From a virus, in IMG/VR virus record IMGVR_UViG_3300031972_002612, positions 1-45,418 of that record: DNA of 45,418 nt. One strand, 5' to 3'. A program made the translations under genes and the position numbers. The notes under the pieces are model-generated. The model was not told the origin of the DNA, searched no databases, and worked only from the letters and a program-made list of their open reading frames with translations. Each line of letters begins with the position of its first letter. Within the stretch, counting starts at the first letter, position 1. Below are positions 14,172 to 23,110 of the stretch, one piece after another.

Positions 14172-14971
14172 GCACCGATGGCGGCTACGTTCAGATCTAT
14201 CGCAGTCTGCTGGATCATCATGCCTTCCGCAATCAAGCCGAGGCTATGGCGTTTGCGGCGCTGATCCTGCGTGCGAGCTGGCGTCCGTCGCAGCTACGGT
14301 ACAAGGGGCGGTCCATTAGCCTGCAACGTGGGCAGCTTGCGGTTTCCATACGAGACCTCGCGAACGATCTCGATCGCGACAAAGCGTGGATCGAACGATT
14401 GTTCGCCCGCCTCAAACGCGAGACGATGATATCGACAGTGGTTGAGACAGGCATCACTGTCGTAACCATATGCAATTACGACGAATATCAGCGTTTCTCA
14501 GATGTTCGCGAGACAGTCTCCGAGACACGCGCCGAGACAGCTGTGAGACAGGCGCGAGACAGCGGTGAGACACAGAACAATGAAGGGAATGAAGGGAATA
14601 CCTCAGAGGCTAAAGCCTCTTCGGTAGCGAAGCGTGCACGAAGCAGTTCGCATCCATTCCCTTGCCCGGAAGGTGTCGATCCTATCGACTGGGACGCCCT
14701 GAAGGCAAACCGACAGCAGAAGCGTGCCGCGCTCAGCGAAGGTGCCCACAGGCAGATCATGCAGAAGCTTGATCGCTGGGCACGCGACGGCTGGCCGCCC
14801 GGTCCCATCGTCGCGCACGCCGCCGAGCGCGGCTGGACCACCGTTTTCGAAACCGATCAAATGAAGGCAAGGCCCAATGCGACAGGAAATCGCCATTCAA
14901 CATCAGGGCAGCACGGTTCTGGCTTCCGCGACCCCGTTCTCTCTGACCTCGCTTATGGCGTTGGTTCCTGA
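14168..14971 (+). CDS. Putative phage replication initiator (lambda O position), 267 aa
   Basis: The start at 14168 overlaps the upstream stop as ATGA. Residues 1-110 look like a winged-helix domain of the phage replisome-organiser type (QIYRSLLDHHAFRNQAEAMA, AVSIRDLANDLDRDKAWIER, TVVTICNYDEYQ). A low-complexity middle (NNEGNEGNTSEAKAS) leads to a C-terminal part ending in ERGWTTVFE. This resembles the GW-containing ends of many phage replication proteins. The next gene starts inside its last 95 bases. An origin inside the gene, as in lambda O, is possible, but I could not see clear iterons. Confidence 0.75.
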   Translation: MSTDGGYVQIYRSLLDHHAFRNQAEAMAFAALILRASWRPSQLRYKGRSISLQRGQLAVSIRDLANDLDRDKAWIERLFARLKRETMISTVVETGITVVTICNYDEYQRFSDVRETVSETRAETAVRQARDSGETQNNEGNEGNTSEAKASSVAKRARSSSHPFPCPEGVDPIDWDALKANRQQKRAALSEGAHRQIMQKLDRWARDGWPPGPIVAHAAERGWTTVFETDQMKARPNATGNRHSTSGQHGSGFRDPVLSDLAYGVGS

Positions 14972-15629
14972 CTGGCTGAACCGTGGCCTGTTCGAGGACG
15001 ATCACTTCGCCCTGCCGCAGGTCATTCCTGCTGGCGGCCCGAAACAGCTGCGCGATGTCGCCCAGCGGTTCCGTGACAGTCTGAGCGACTTCGCGGTTCG
15101 CCGCTTCGTCCGGGAGGAGACCGTAGAGGAGGGCAAGCCCCCGCGGCGGATCTTCGACGATCCGCTTGATCAAATCCTGGGAGAGTTGCGGCTTCGCACG
15201 GTCATCCGGCAGGAACATCAGGAGGAGGCTCGTGCGCGTTTCCGCCTCCTGCGCGACGATTGCCGCAAGCACCCCACCGAAGCGGTGCGTGAAGGGGCAA
15301 TCGCCTATGCCGCGAAGCACAAGTTCTTCCCGGCCGGCTATGCCGAGATCCGTCCCTTCATCATGTCGGCCGAAAACAAGCGCGCCCGCACCATGCACCG
15401 CCTCCTGCAGACGGCTGACAAGGCCGAGACGCTCATGGAGCGCCAAGCCCGCGTCGACGCCGATCCTGTCGACCCTGCGGAGGTCAAGGCGTTGCTGGAC
15501 GAACTTCATGCCGCCGGCGCGGCTAAATCTGCTGAGGGCCGGAAGAAGGATTATTCCAACGTCCGTATGCCCAGCGCCGACGAGCTGGCGAAGGTCGCGG
15601 CCGAATTCAACGGAGCGCGGTCCTCATGA
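14877..15629 (+). CDS. Putative helicase loader or replication protein (lambda P position), 250 aa
   Basis: This helical protein (DFAVRRFVREETVEEGKPPR, EARARFRLLRDDCRKH, MHRLLQTADKAETLMERQAR) directly follows the initiator, the place of lambda P or DnaC-like loaders. No Walker A motif is present, so it is not an ATPase of the DnaC type. The start is uncertain: 14877 gives a 95-base overlap with the initiator, while an internal ATG at 14955 leaves only 17 bases; neither has a strong ribosome site. Function is inferred from position. Confidence 0.6.
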   Translation: MRQEIAIQHQGSTVLASATPFSLTSLMALVPDWLNRGLFEDDHFALPQVIPAGGPKQLRDVAQRFRDSLSDFAVRRFVREETVEEGKPPRRIFDDPLDQILGELRLRTVIRQEHQEEARARFRLLRDDCRKHPTEAVREGAIAYAAKHKFFPAGYAEIRPFIMSAENKRARTMHRLLQTADKAETLMERQARVDADPVDPAEVKALLDELHAAGAAKSAEGRKKDYSNVRMPSADELAKVAAEFNGARSS

Positions 15630-15784
15630 AGCGCGCGATGGAAATCGAATGCCTCTGCGGTGCGCGCGAACCTGATGCCGGGCAGGCATTGCCATGCCGC
15701 TGCTGGTGCTGCGGCAAACCGACGATGGGTGAATGGAATGGCGCTCGGCGAGCGAGCCGACCAGCGGAAGGAGGCCTGTTTTGA
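15626..15784 (+). CDS. Cys-rich small protein, 52 aa
   Basis: The start overlaps the upstream stop as ATGA. The sequence CLCGAREPDAGQALPCRCWC followed by C gives six cysteines in about 22 residues, a likely zinc-binding knuckle. The C-terminus (ARRASRPAEGGLF) is basic. The stop overlaps the next gene's TTG start. Not in a known family as far as I can tell. Confidence 0.6.
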   Translation: MKRAMEIECLCGAREPDAGQALPCRCWCCGKPTMGEWNGARRASRPAEGGLF

Positions 15785-15978
15785 ATATCCGATCGACGCT
15801 CGCGCCATACGCGCCCAGCATGAGGGAGCCCGATCCCGCTGCAGCCCGACGGCTTGCGCGACAGGCATTCCACGAGACCGGCTTCATCGTGCTGGACCCC
15901 GCGTGGATTCAGTCGTGGGGCGATCGAGAACTGGTGAAGGCGATTGCTGCCAAGGTCCACGGAAAGCGCAAGGCATAA
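15781..15978 (+). CDS. Small hypothetical protein with TTG start, 65 aa
   Basis: TTG at 15781 sits seven bases after a strong GGAGG and overlaps the upstream stop (TTGA). The product contains REPDPAAARRLARQAFHETG, FIVLDPAWIQSWGDRELVKA and a basic end (KVHGKRKA). An in-frame ATG at 15733 would run over the Cys-rich gene and has no such ribosome site. The stop overlaps the next start as TAATG. No family is recognised. Confidence 0.6.
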   Translation: MNIRSTLAPYAPSMREPDPAAARRLARQAFHETGFIVLDPAWIQSWGDRELVKAIAAKVHGKRKA

Positions 15979-16550
15979 TGCTTGAAGAAGTATGGAAATC
16001 GATCCCCGGCTTGGAAGGGTACTATGAGGCTTCGAACCTTGGGCGAATTAGAAGCCTGAGCCGATACGTTGCTGGCGGCGGAGAACATACGGGAGGTCGA
16101 TATCTAAGGCGTTCCTCCTCCAAGATCCTTTCACCGGCACCGGATTCAAAAGGCTACTTGATCTTCAAATCATCCGTGGAGGGCAGAAAATCGCGACAGG
16201 CTGTACATCGGTGTGTGTGCGCTGCTTTTCACGGGGCCATGCCCCAGGGAATGACCGATTGCCGGCACAAGGACGGAAACAAACTGAACAATCGGGAGGA
16301 AAATCTTGCCTGGTCAACCAGATCAGACAACCTCTTGGATCGCAACTCGCATGGTACCGATACGCGCGGTGTAAAGTCACCGTCGGCGAAGTTGAGCGAG
16401 TCTCAGGTCTACGAAATTAGAGAAATGTTTGATCGTGGCTTATCCATTGACAAAATAACTGACCACTTTCCGGTCAGTTATAGCCAGATCTATGCAGTGG
16501 CGAAGCGGATACAATGGAAGCACTTGGCCGAGAAGGATGTGAGTCAATGA
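15978..16550 (+). CDS. HNH homing endonuclease with NUMOD4 motif, 190 aa
   Basis: The order of modules is typical: NUMOD4 at residues 5-30 (WKSIPGLEGYYEASNLGRIR), then an HNH region at 75-125 (HRCVCAAFHGAMPQGM, CRHKDGNKLNNREENLAWST), then a C-terminal helix-turn-helix stretch (LSESQVYEIREMFDRGLSID, VSYSQIYAVAKRI) for target binding. The HNH residues His, Asn and His/Asn are present. The codon use looks more AT-rich than its neighbours, as expected of a recently acquired selfish gene. It sits between small unknowns and the candidate late regulator. Confidence 0.93.
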   Translation: MLEEVWKSIPGLEGYYEASNLGRIRSLSRYVAGGGEHTGGRYLRRSSSKILSPAPDSKGYLIFKSSVEGRKSRQAVHRCVCAAFHGAMPQGMTDCRHKDGNKLNNREENLAWSTRSDNLLDRNSHGTDTRGVKSPSAKLSESQVYEIREMFDRGLSIDKITDHFPVSYSQIYAVAKRIQWKHLAEKDVSQ

Positions 16551-17224
16551 CGAAACAGGGGCCGGATCGCCAGGACGTGCGCGAGGCAGAGGAGCAACGG
16601 GTGGCAGCGCTATTGCAGCGTGATGCTGATGATCGGGAGCGGGAGCGGCGCCGCACGATCGCCGTTACGCAGGTGGAGAGCGGCGAATTCGCCAACCTGG
16701 ACGATACCGTCGTTCCGCCGACACCAGAGCAGCTGGAGAAGGGCCAGTTCGTGCCGTACACCCCGCGAGGCGAGAATGGGACCGTGCGCAGCGTCAGGAC
16801 CGTTCGGCGGCTGCTGATCAGCCAGATCGCCTATCTCTACAGCCACGGCGTGCTGGACGACGACACCTTCGCTGCCTGTCGCTGGTATAAGGACAGGTAT
16901 GAGGCGTCGGAACTGGAGCCATCCGCTCCCGTGGCCAGCTATGGAGAGAGCGTCCGCGGCGACGCAATTTATGGGCATCTGCCCCGATCTCAATGGGCTG
17001 CCGAAGCGCGATCCGATTTCCGCTATGCGCAGAGCTTCATTCCGCCCGACGTTGCGCGTCTGTTTGACCTAATCGTTCTGGAAGATCAAACACTTACGGC
17101 TTCAGCATCTGCCTCTCGCGTCGGCTATCGAAACATCAAGGCGGCTTTCCTCAGAGGCGCTCTCGCACTGCACGGGGGCATCGCCAATCGGCTCCAGATC
17201 GAAAAGAGATTGCAGCGGCCTTGA
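16547..17224 (+). CDS. Candidate late-gene regulator, 225 aa
   Basis: The start overlaps the homing endonuclease stop as ATGA. The N-terminal 70 residues are charged and helical (EAEEQRVAALLQRDADDRER). The middle has RTVRRLLISQIAYLYSHGVL. The C-terminus (TLTASASASRVGYRNIKAAF, then LRGALALHGGIANRL) looks like a helix-turn-helix unit. It is the last gene before a terminator-like hairpin and the terminase genes, which is where lambda keeps the antiterminator Q. Late control is an inference from position and the C-terminal helix-turn-helix pattern; no known late-regulator family is recognised. Confidence 0.6.
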   Translation: MTKQGPDRQDVREAEEQRVAALLQRDADDRERERRRTIAVTQVESGEFANLDDTVVPPTPEQLEKGQFVPYTPRGENGTVRSVRTVRRLLISQIAYLYSHGVLDDDTFAACRWYKDRYEASELEPSAPVASYGESVRGDAIYGHLPRSQWAAEARSDFRYAQSFIPPDVARLFDLIVLEDQTLTASASASRVGYRNIKAAFLRGALALHGGIANRLQIEKRLQRP

Positions 17225-17266
17225 CTTGGCCGACAACTCGACTCATACGGTTGTGCAATCTCTAAT

Positions 17267-17296
17267 AGGCGCGTCCATTCAGTGGCGCGCCTTTTT
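17267..17296 (+). terminator. Rho-independent terminator-like hairpin before the late operon
   Basis: AGGCGCG (17267-17273) pairs with CGCGCCT (17286-17292) around a 12-base loop, and a run of Ts follows (TTTTTCG). It would stop early rightward transcription after the candidate late regulator. The stretch 17297-17455 up to the small terminase holds no gene I can support; a late promoter and a cos site are expected here but I cannot point to either. Confidence 0.7.
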
Positions 17297-17455
17297 CGTT
17301 TAGGTTTAGTGTCTTAGCTGCTGCGACTCGGAACAATGTTCTGAAGGCGGCAGACGCCAGCTTCCGCCGTCGGGCAGCGCTCACCCTTGCAATCAACAGA
17401 CGCGTCAGGCTCGACCGAGTGCAGCTGCTCGCGCCGGCGGCGGGAGAATGGAACC

Positions 17456-18073
17456 ATGGCCAGGCCGAAGGGCGACGCCAGCAACCTGATCAAGCGGCTC
17501 GAGGCAGCGCTGACTGTCGCCAAGCCCCGTGACGTGGTCGACACCACGGTGATGTCGAAGATCGTCGGCATGACCTGGCGCAACCTGCTGGTGACGCACA
17601 TAGAACCTGATCCCGGGTTCCCCATCCAGCGCCGCGGCGCCGAGGGTGTGGCCTGGGAGTTCCAGGTGGTGAAGGTGCTACGCCACATGATCAAGCGGGC
17701 GCGCGAGCGCATGGCGGTCAACGAAGCGGCGGCGCGGCGGGCGCATCAGCTGACCAGCTTCACGGTCCCGGAAGACCCTGAAGGGCCGATGAGTATCGCT
17801 GACCTGAGCAAGCTCGCGGATCTGACGATCAAGGCCCAGGCGGAGAAGACGAAGCAGCGGCTTCACGTGCCGGCGGCCACCGTGCGGGATTTCCTCACGC
17901 GCTACAATTCGACGGTCGTGGGTGCGATTCTGGGGGTTTCGCAAAAGGCGGACCCGACCGGCGACATGGAGCCTGCTGTCCGCGCGCTGCTCGACAACGA
18001 GCTGCGCAACGTGGCGGCTCATGTCGGCGCTCAGGTCGACACGTTTCTGAAGGAGTGGAGTGCGGGTCTATAG
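17456..18073 (+). CDS. Terminase small subunit, 205 aa
   Basis: The start at 17456 (MARPKGDASNLIKRLEAAL) follows GGGAG; the in-frame ATG at 17387 is less well placed. The protein recognises DNA for packaging and recruits the large subunit. TTVMSKIVGMTWRNLLVTHI looks like the winged-helix DNA-binding part, followed by a helical oligomerisation region (MIKRARERMAVNEAAARRAH). It lies directly before the GpA-type large terminase, whose GTG start is inside its last codons, as Nu1 does before A in lambda. Confidence 0.85.
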   Translation: MARPKGDASNLIKRLEAALTVAKPRDVVDTTVMSKIVGMTWRNLLVTHIEPDPGFPIQRRGAEGVAWEFQVVKVLRHMIKRARERMAVNEAAARRAHQLTSFTVPEDPEGPMSIADLSKLADLTIKAQAEKTKQRLHVPAATVRDFLTRYNSTVVGAILGVSQKADPTGDMEPAVRALLDNELRNVAAHVGAQVDTFLKEWSAGL

Positions 18074-20267
18074 CAGGCAGGAGCTTTCGAGCGCGATCGA
18101 GCAGATCGGCGCCGACGGTTTCTGCGCCGACATCGGAGAGATAGCCCGGGAGGTCCGGCCGCATCTCATCCCGCCAGAAGACATCGGCACCATCGAATGC
18201 GCCGAGACGTCGCGCTATTTCCGCTCCCCCAAGGGCGACGAGAAATATCTGTGGAGCCGTTCCCAGACGCCGTATCTGGTCGGGCCGGCACGGTTCGGCC
18301 TGGACGATCCGAATTGCCGGGAAGTGATCATGCCGAAGCCCGGGCGATCGGGCGGCACCGCATTGTTCGAATGCTACGAGCACAAGCTGATGAAGCACGG
18401 GCCGATGCCCGACATGCTCATCTATTTGGGCTCTGACAGCGAAGTCGACAGCTACTGCGACAAGGGATTCCGGTATCTCTTCGAAGATCATCCGGACATC
18501 AAGGCCAAGATCGGCACGGGGCGAAGCGACGACAAGCTGAAGGCCAAGAAGGTCGCTGGTCGGTCCGTCGAGGTGCTGCAGGCCAACAACAAGACCGTCA
18601 CCGGGCGTCAGGCCGCCTGGATGCGTGTCGACGAGTTGGACACCTTCCCGAAGGCGCTCTGCTCCAACTTCCTGGAGCAAACCCGTATTCGCGGGCGTCA
18701 GCTGGGTTCGCACCGGAAGGTGGGCATCACGTCGCACCCTGACATGGGCTGGGGCTCAGGGGTCGCGCAAGCATGGACGACGTCCTCCAAGGGCATCTTC
18801 ATCATGCAGTGCCCGAACTGTGGCGGGCACGCGTCGCCCTACCCTACGAAATTCTGGCCCGACGTGCCGCGCTTCCGGCTGATGTACGAGAAGCAGCCCA
18901 AGAACGCTCGTTGGACACTGAGCGATCGCTTGAAGGTGGCTGAACAGTCCGCCGTCATGCAGTGCCCGCATTGCGACAGCGGGCTGGACGACAAGCAGAG
19001 GTTCGCCATGGTGGACGAGGCTTCGGCCGGCCCGACGAGCGGCTGGATGCACGAGGGCCAATGGCTCGATGTTGAAGCTGGCATCATGGGCGAGCCTGAC
19101 GACAATCCGGCCCGCGGGTTCTGGATTCATGGCCTGATGGTCAAGGCCATCACCAATGCCGAGCTGGCGCGGGATCTGGAGGGCGCCAACGCGCACTACG
19201 AGTCCACCAGGAAGACCGACAAGCTGCGCCAGGTGTTGGCCAAGGTCTTCGCCGAGATATTCGAGGGCGCTGGCGCGGGGCAGGATCTGGACAGCGCGGG
19301 TTTACAGAGGCGGGCAGGCGGTGGACCGGACCCCGCCGACGGCGGGCGACCAGACGATCATCGGTTTACGATCGGCCGATGCCCGCCGTCCGTCCGCTTC
19401 ATCACAGCGGCGGTCGACGTCGGCCATGGCAAGTTCGACATCAGCTTCCGCGGTTGGGATCTGGAGAGCCGGTCTTGGTGGATCGATCGCTCGACCCTAA
19501 CCCAGCGGCGATGGCCGGACGGAGTGTGGCGCGAGTTGCGGCCGACCGATCGCATCGATGACTGGGACGTCCTGTACGAGATGGTCATCGATCGGCGGTT
19601 CCCAATCATCGGCCGGCCTGGCTGGGTCATGCCGGTGGCGGTCGTATGCATCGACAGCGGCGATGGCAATGCCACATGGAAGGCGCGGGAATTCGCGCGG
19701 CGCTCGATCAAGAACGGTCGCTTCTGGGGCACGCGGGCACACCCCTGGCCCCGCGTGAGGCTGATCAAGGGGTCCAAGAAGGCGACGGCGCCCGCGCTGC
19801 CCATCGTGCCGCGCAGGGTCAGCAAGGACGAGCATGGCCATGAAGTGACGCCCATCGTGCTGGAGTTCGACTTAGGCGTGCATGGGCTCAAAGAGCAGGC
19901 GGTGGAGCGGCTTGGCGTGGCCGACGGCGGTCCTGGTCAATGCGAGTTCGCCGAGGGCATCTCTTCGAACCATTTCGACGAATATTTCGGCGAGACGCTC
20001 AAGGATGGGAAGTGGGAACGCAGCGGCCCGAACGAAAGCCTCGACCTGTTCGGCTACGAGGAGGCAGGTCGCCAGATGCTGCAACCCGATCGCAAGGACA
20101 TCAAATGGGATGAGGGGAAGCTGCCGCCGTGGGCAACCCCCGTCCTAGTCAACATGGGAGGAGGTGATCTCGCGGTTGCGGCTGAGGGACTGAATCCCCC
20201 CTCTCCGCCCAGCAAACCCAAGCGGGGCAGTCTTCTCCAACGCTTCGAAGCGCTCAACAGCAAATAG
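18060..20267 (+). CDS. terL: Terminase large subunit, GpA family, 735 aa
   Basis: It has a GTG start at 18060, five bases after AAGGAG, overlapping the small subunit. The ATPase region holds a P-loop-like KPGRSGGTALFE (residues 93-104) and a Walker B-like AWMRVDELDTF (Asp191, Glu192). Two Cys pairs, CPNC (251-254) and CPHC (302-305), form the zinc element of the GpA family. The nuclease part begins around ITAAVDVGHGKFDISF (Asp453) and includes VVCIDSGDGNATW. It cuts concatemers and pumps DNA into the prohead. The GpA type implies cos-like packaging, which fits the lambda-like order of head genes. Confidence 0.95.
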   Translation: MRVYSRQELSSAIEQIGADGFCADIGEIAREVRPHLIPPEDIGTIECAETSRYFRSPKGDEKYLWSRSQTPYLVGPARFGLDDPNCREVIMPKPGRSGGTALFECYEHKLMKHGPMPDMLIYLGSDSEVDSYCDKGFRYLFEDHPDIKAKIGTGRSDDKLKAKKVAGRSVEVLQANNKTVTGRQAAWMRVDELDTFPKALCSNFLEQTRIRGRQLGSHRKVGITSHPDMGWGSGVAQAWTTSSKGIFIMQCPNCGGHASPYPTKFWPDVPRFRLMYEKQPKNARWTLSDRLKVAEQSAVMQCPHCDSGLDDKQRFAMVDEASAGPTSGWMHEGQWLDVEAGIMGEPDDNPARGFWIHGLMVKAITNAELARDLEGANAHYESTRKTDKLRQVLAKVFAEIFEGAGAGQDLDSAGLQRRAGGGPDPADGGRPDDHRFTIGRCPPSVRFITAAVDVGHGKFDISFRGWDLESRSWWIDRSTLTQRRWPDGVWRELRPTDRIDDWDVLYEMVIDRRFPIIGRPGWVMPVAVVCIDSGDGNATWKAREFARRSIKNGRFWGTRAHPWPRVRLIKGSKKATAPALPIVPRRVSKDEHGHEVTPIVLEFDLGVHGLKEQAVERLGVADGGPGQCEFAEGISSNHFDEYFGETLKDGKWERSGPNESLDLFGYEEAGRQMLQPDRKDIKWDEGKLPPWATPVLVNMGGGDLAVAAEGLNPPSPPSKPKRGSLLQRFEALNSK

Positions 20268-20276
20268 GAACCGACA

Positions 20277-20519
20277 TTGGCAACAGCAGAGGAAATCAGG
20301 GGGCACATTGCTGACGTGCGCGCTGCGCGTCTGCAGTTGCTCAAGGGTGAACGCGTCAAGGAAGTATGGCGCGACGGCCGCCGGCTGACCTTCAGCGAGA
20401 TCACCATGGACGGTATCGAGAAAGCGCTGTCGGCTTTGGACCAGGAACTGGCGGACGTTCTTGCCGCCGATGAGAGCCGCCCGCGCCGCCGGGCTATCGG
20501 CATCCGGTACTCGAACTGA
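20277..20519 (+). CDS. gpW-like head-tail joining protein, 80 aa
   Basis: TTG at 20277 follows AGGAA. The sequence ADVRAARLQLLKGERVKEVW, then RDGRRLTFSEITMDGIEKAL and QELADVL, matches the fold of lambda gpW ('R.al..L..G..v..v...gr...yt..d...L...i..le'). gpW closes the packaged head at the portal. It lies between the large terminase and the portal as in lambda. The stop shares one base with the portal start. Confidence 0.85.
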   Translation: MATAEEIRGHIADVRAARLQLLKGERVKEVWRDGRRLTFSEITMDGIEKALSALDQELADVLAADESRPRRRAIGIRYSN

Positions 20520-22165
20520 TGGAGAAGCCGCGCATCAGGATTCGAGCCGATGGCACCTTGCCCGAGGCATCGAGGCAGGCGCTTTTCACAGCCTATGGCA
20601 ATGGGCGACGCGATGCCGGTCGCAGCGACCTCCCTGAAATGAACGGCTGGAACCCGCCTCCCGGCTTCGCAGGCTCGAACAGCTATGGCGAGCGCGACGC
20701 CATTCTGGGCCGCGCCCGGGATCTCGACAAGAACAACGCGTGGATCAATGGCGGTCTTGATCGGCGTGTCGAATCCGTCATCGGCGGATCGATCCGCCTG
20801 GCCGCCCAGCCTGAGCTGACCATCCTCAATCGTGATTACGACTGGCGGATGAAGTGGACCGCAAAGACGGAGGCCCGCTTCAAGGTCTGGGGCAAGGATA
20901 TCGAACGGCGCTGCGACGCGCGCCAGACCCTCACATTCGGCCAGATCGCCAAGCTCGCCTATCTCACCTACCTGCGCGATGGCGAAGCGGCAGCGGAGAT
21001 CCGCGATGACCAGCGTGGCATCTCCAACACCACCAACGTCCTGCTGTTCGAAGCCGAGCGCATCAGCACCCCAAGCGATCGTATGCTCGAAGAGGGGCCG
21101 CTGCTGCGCAATGGCATCGCGTTCGCCTCGAGCGGCGCACCGATCGGCTATTATGTGGCGTCTCGGCACCCCGCCGACAGCGCTGGCCGGCAGGGCGCGG
21201 ATCGCTGGGATTATGTTCCGCGCTTCGGGAAGACCGGACGAGCCAAACTGGTCCACGTCTTCAGCCCGCGCTTCGCCGAGCAGAATCGTGGCATATCGCG
21301 CTTGGCTGAAGCGATGGTTCCGGCCAAGATGCTGGACCGGGTGGACCGGGCCGAAGTGCAAGCGGCGCTCAAGGCCGCAATCCTGTCTTTCTTCATCAAG
21401 TCGCCCGGTTCGACCGACGATCTCCAGCAGGCGCTGGCGCCGACGGGCAACGATAATGAGGTCGACGCCTGGGTCGAACAGTATCTCGACTATCGCACCA
21501 AATCGCCGGTCCGCATGGACGCCGCGCAGATCATCCATCTGCTGCCTGACGAAGATGTGGTCACCCCGGATGCGAACCATCCCAATACCAACTATCCCGC
21601 CTTCGCCCGCTTCGTGCTCCAGAAGGTCGCCGCGTCGCTGGGCATCAGCTACCCGCAGCTGTCGCAGGACTGGTCAGGGATCAACTATTCGTCGGCGCGC
21701 GCGCTGCTGAACGAGCTCTGGCGCTCCTTCCTGGAAGACCGTGAGTTCTTCACCCAGCAGTTCTGCACACCGATCTATGCCGCCTGGCTGGAGGTCGAGG
21801 TTGCGAATGGCGACATCACGATCCCGGGCGGCCCCGCCAACTTCTACCGCAACAAGACGGCCATTTGCATGGCCGAATGGATCGGGCCCGGGCGCGGATC
21901 GGTCGATCCGCTCAAGGAGGCGAACGCCGACAATCTCGACACGGCGGCAGGGCGCAAGTCGACGGTCGAAGCCATCCTGGAGCGCGGCCGCGATCCTTCC
22001 GACGTGCTGGCCGAGGAAGACTGGTACCTCAAGGAACGGGCGAAACGGAGCATGGATGCTCCCAACCACAACGTGAAGGCCGCACCAACCGGCGCGGAAG
22101 ATGATCCAAGCGAGACAGAGCCGGCCGGCGTTCCGCCGGCGCAACCGGAGCGCAGGGCCGCATGA
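20519..22165 (+). CDS. Portal protein, lambda gpB family, 548 aa
   Basis: The pattern ARDLDKNNAWINGGLDRRVE, then SVIGGSIRLAA and LAYLTYLRDGEAAAEI, and the later RVDRAEVQAALKAAILSFFI and DWSGINYSSARALLNELWRS are diagnostic for the lambda-type portal family. Twelve copies form the DNA entry channel. The C-terminal tail (GAEDDPSETEPAGVPPAQPE) is disordered. The stop overlaps the protease start as ATGA. Confidence 0.95.
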   Translation: MEKPRIRIRADGTLPEASRQALFTAYGNGRRDAGRSDLPEMNGWNPPPGFAGSNSYGERDAILGRARDLDKNNAWINGGLDRRVESVIGGSIRLAAQPELTILNRDYDWRMKWTAKTEARFKVWGKDIERRCDARQTLTFGQIAKLAYLTYLRDGEAAAEIRDDQRGISNTTNVLLFEAERISTPSDRMLEEGPLLRNGIAFASSGAPIGYYVASRHPADSAGRQGADRWDYVPRFGKTGRAKLVHVFSPRFAEQNRGISRLAEAMVPAKMLDRVDRAEVQAALKAAILSFFIKSPGSTDDLQQALAPTGNDNEVDAWVEQYLDYRTKSPVRMDAAQIIHLLPDEDVVTPDANHPNTNYPAFARFVLQKVAASLGISYPQLSQDWSGINYSSARALLNELWRSFLEDREFFTQQFCTPIYAAWLEVEVANGDITIPGGPANFYRNKTAICMAEWIGPGRGSVDPLKEANADNLDTAAGRKSTVEAILERGRDPSDVLAEEDWYLKERAKRSMDAPNHNVKAAPTGAEDDPSETEPAGVPPAQPERRAA

Positions 22166-23088
22166 CCGACTTTCCTCTCTGGGCCGAGCGCCTTTACAAT
22201 CGTCCGCTGGCGCTTGACCGGTTCAAGAATGAGGTCCTGTGCGAGTTCGCCCAGACTCGCATTACCGGCGAACGCCCCAAGAAACTGACGGCCGCCACGC
22301 TCGATCGGGCCGATCTCGATCCCGAGCGCATTGAGGCAAACGAGGGCTTCGCCACCTTTCAGGGTCCCAACGGCGTCCGCCGCTGCTTTGCGGCTTATGG
22401 CGACATTGCCGTCATTCCGGTTCGCGGTTCGCTCGTGCATCGCGGCGGCTGGCTCGATGCGGAATCGGGCCTGGTGGGCTATGACTTCCTGCTGCGCCAG
22501 GCGCGCGCCGCCTCTACGGACGACAGCATCACCGGCATGATGCTACCGTTCGATTCCGGCGGGGGCGAGTGCGCCGGCATGTTCGCCGCGGCCGAGGAGC
22601 TTGCCAGCATGGCCAAGGCCGAGGGCGGCAAGCCGATCTATGCCTATCTCGATGAGCGGGCCTGCAGCGCGGCTTATGTGCTGGCCAGCGCCTGCGACAA
22701 GATCATGGGGCGCCGCGAAGTGATGGGCGGCTCCATAGCGGCCATCATCAACATGGTCGACAAGTCGAAGATGTACGAGAAGGCCGGGCTGGAGCCTATC
22801 GTGATCCGGGCCGGCTGGGCCGACCGGAAGGCTCGCTGGAGCGGTGTGGAGCCTGTCGACAAAGAGACAATCAGCCGGCTGGAAGAGATTGTCGATGAGG
22901 CCAGCGAGCAGGTGGTGGAGTTCGTCGCGGCGATGCGCGGCGATCGCGGCGTGACCGCCAAGTCCCTCAAGGACCTGCGCGGCGAGGTCTTCACCGGCAA
23001 CGACCTGCTCAAGTTCGGCCTCATCGACCGCATCGCCTCCGAGCGTGAAGCCTGGGACGCGCTGATCGCCGAAGCCCGGTCTGCCTGA
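22162..23088 (+). CDS. Head maturation protease, S49/gpC family, 308 aa
   Basis: The S49 (SppA-like) domain is clear: IAVIPVRGSLVHRGGW, LPFDSGGGECAGM, the nucleophile Ser169 in ERACSAAYVLASACDK and the Lys region NMVDKSKMYEKAGLEP (candidates Lys203 and Lys207). GGSIAAII replaces the more usual GSIGV. The C-terminal part (VFTGNDLLKFGLIDRI) also fits. The protein cleaves scaffold and other head proteins inside the prohead. It lies between portal and scaffold. Confidence 0.93.
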   Translation: MTDFPLWAERLYNRPLALDRFKNEVLCEFAQTRITGERPKKLTAATLDRADLDPERIEANEGFATFQGPNGVRRCFAAYGDIAVIPVRGSLVHRGGWLDAESGLVGYDFLLRQARAASTDDSITGMMLPFDSGGGECAGMFAAAEELASMAKAEGGKPIYAYLDERACSAAYVLASACDKIMGRREVMGGSIAAIINMVDKSKMYEKAGLEPIVIRAGWADRKARWSGVEPVDKETISRLEEIVDEASEQVVEFVAAMRGDRGVTAKSLKDLRGEVFTGNDLLKFGLIDRIASEREAWDALIAEARSA

Positions 23089-23110
23089 CCGGCCAGCACA
23101 GGAAAGCATC

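Noticed and set aside
20054-21580. Minus-strand ORF of 508 codons across gpW and portal.
   Set aside because: Portal and gpW are clearly recognised on the plus strand; this is a codon-bias mirror.
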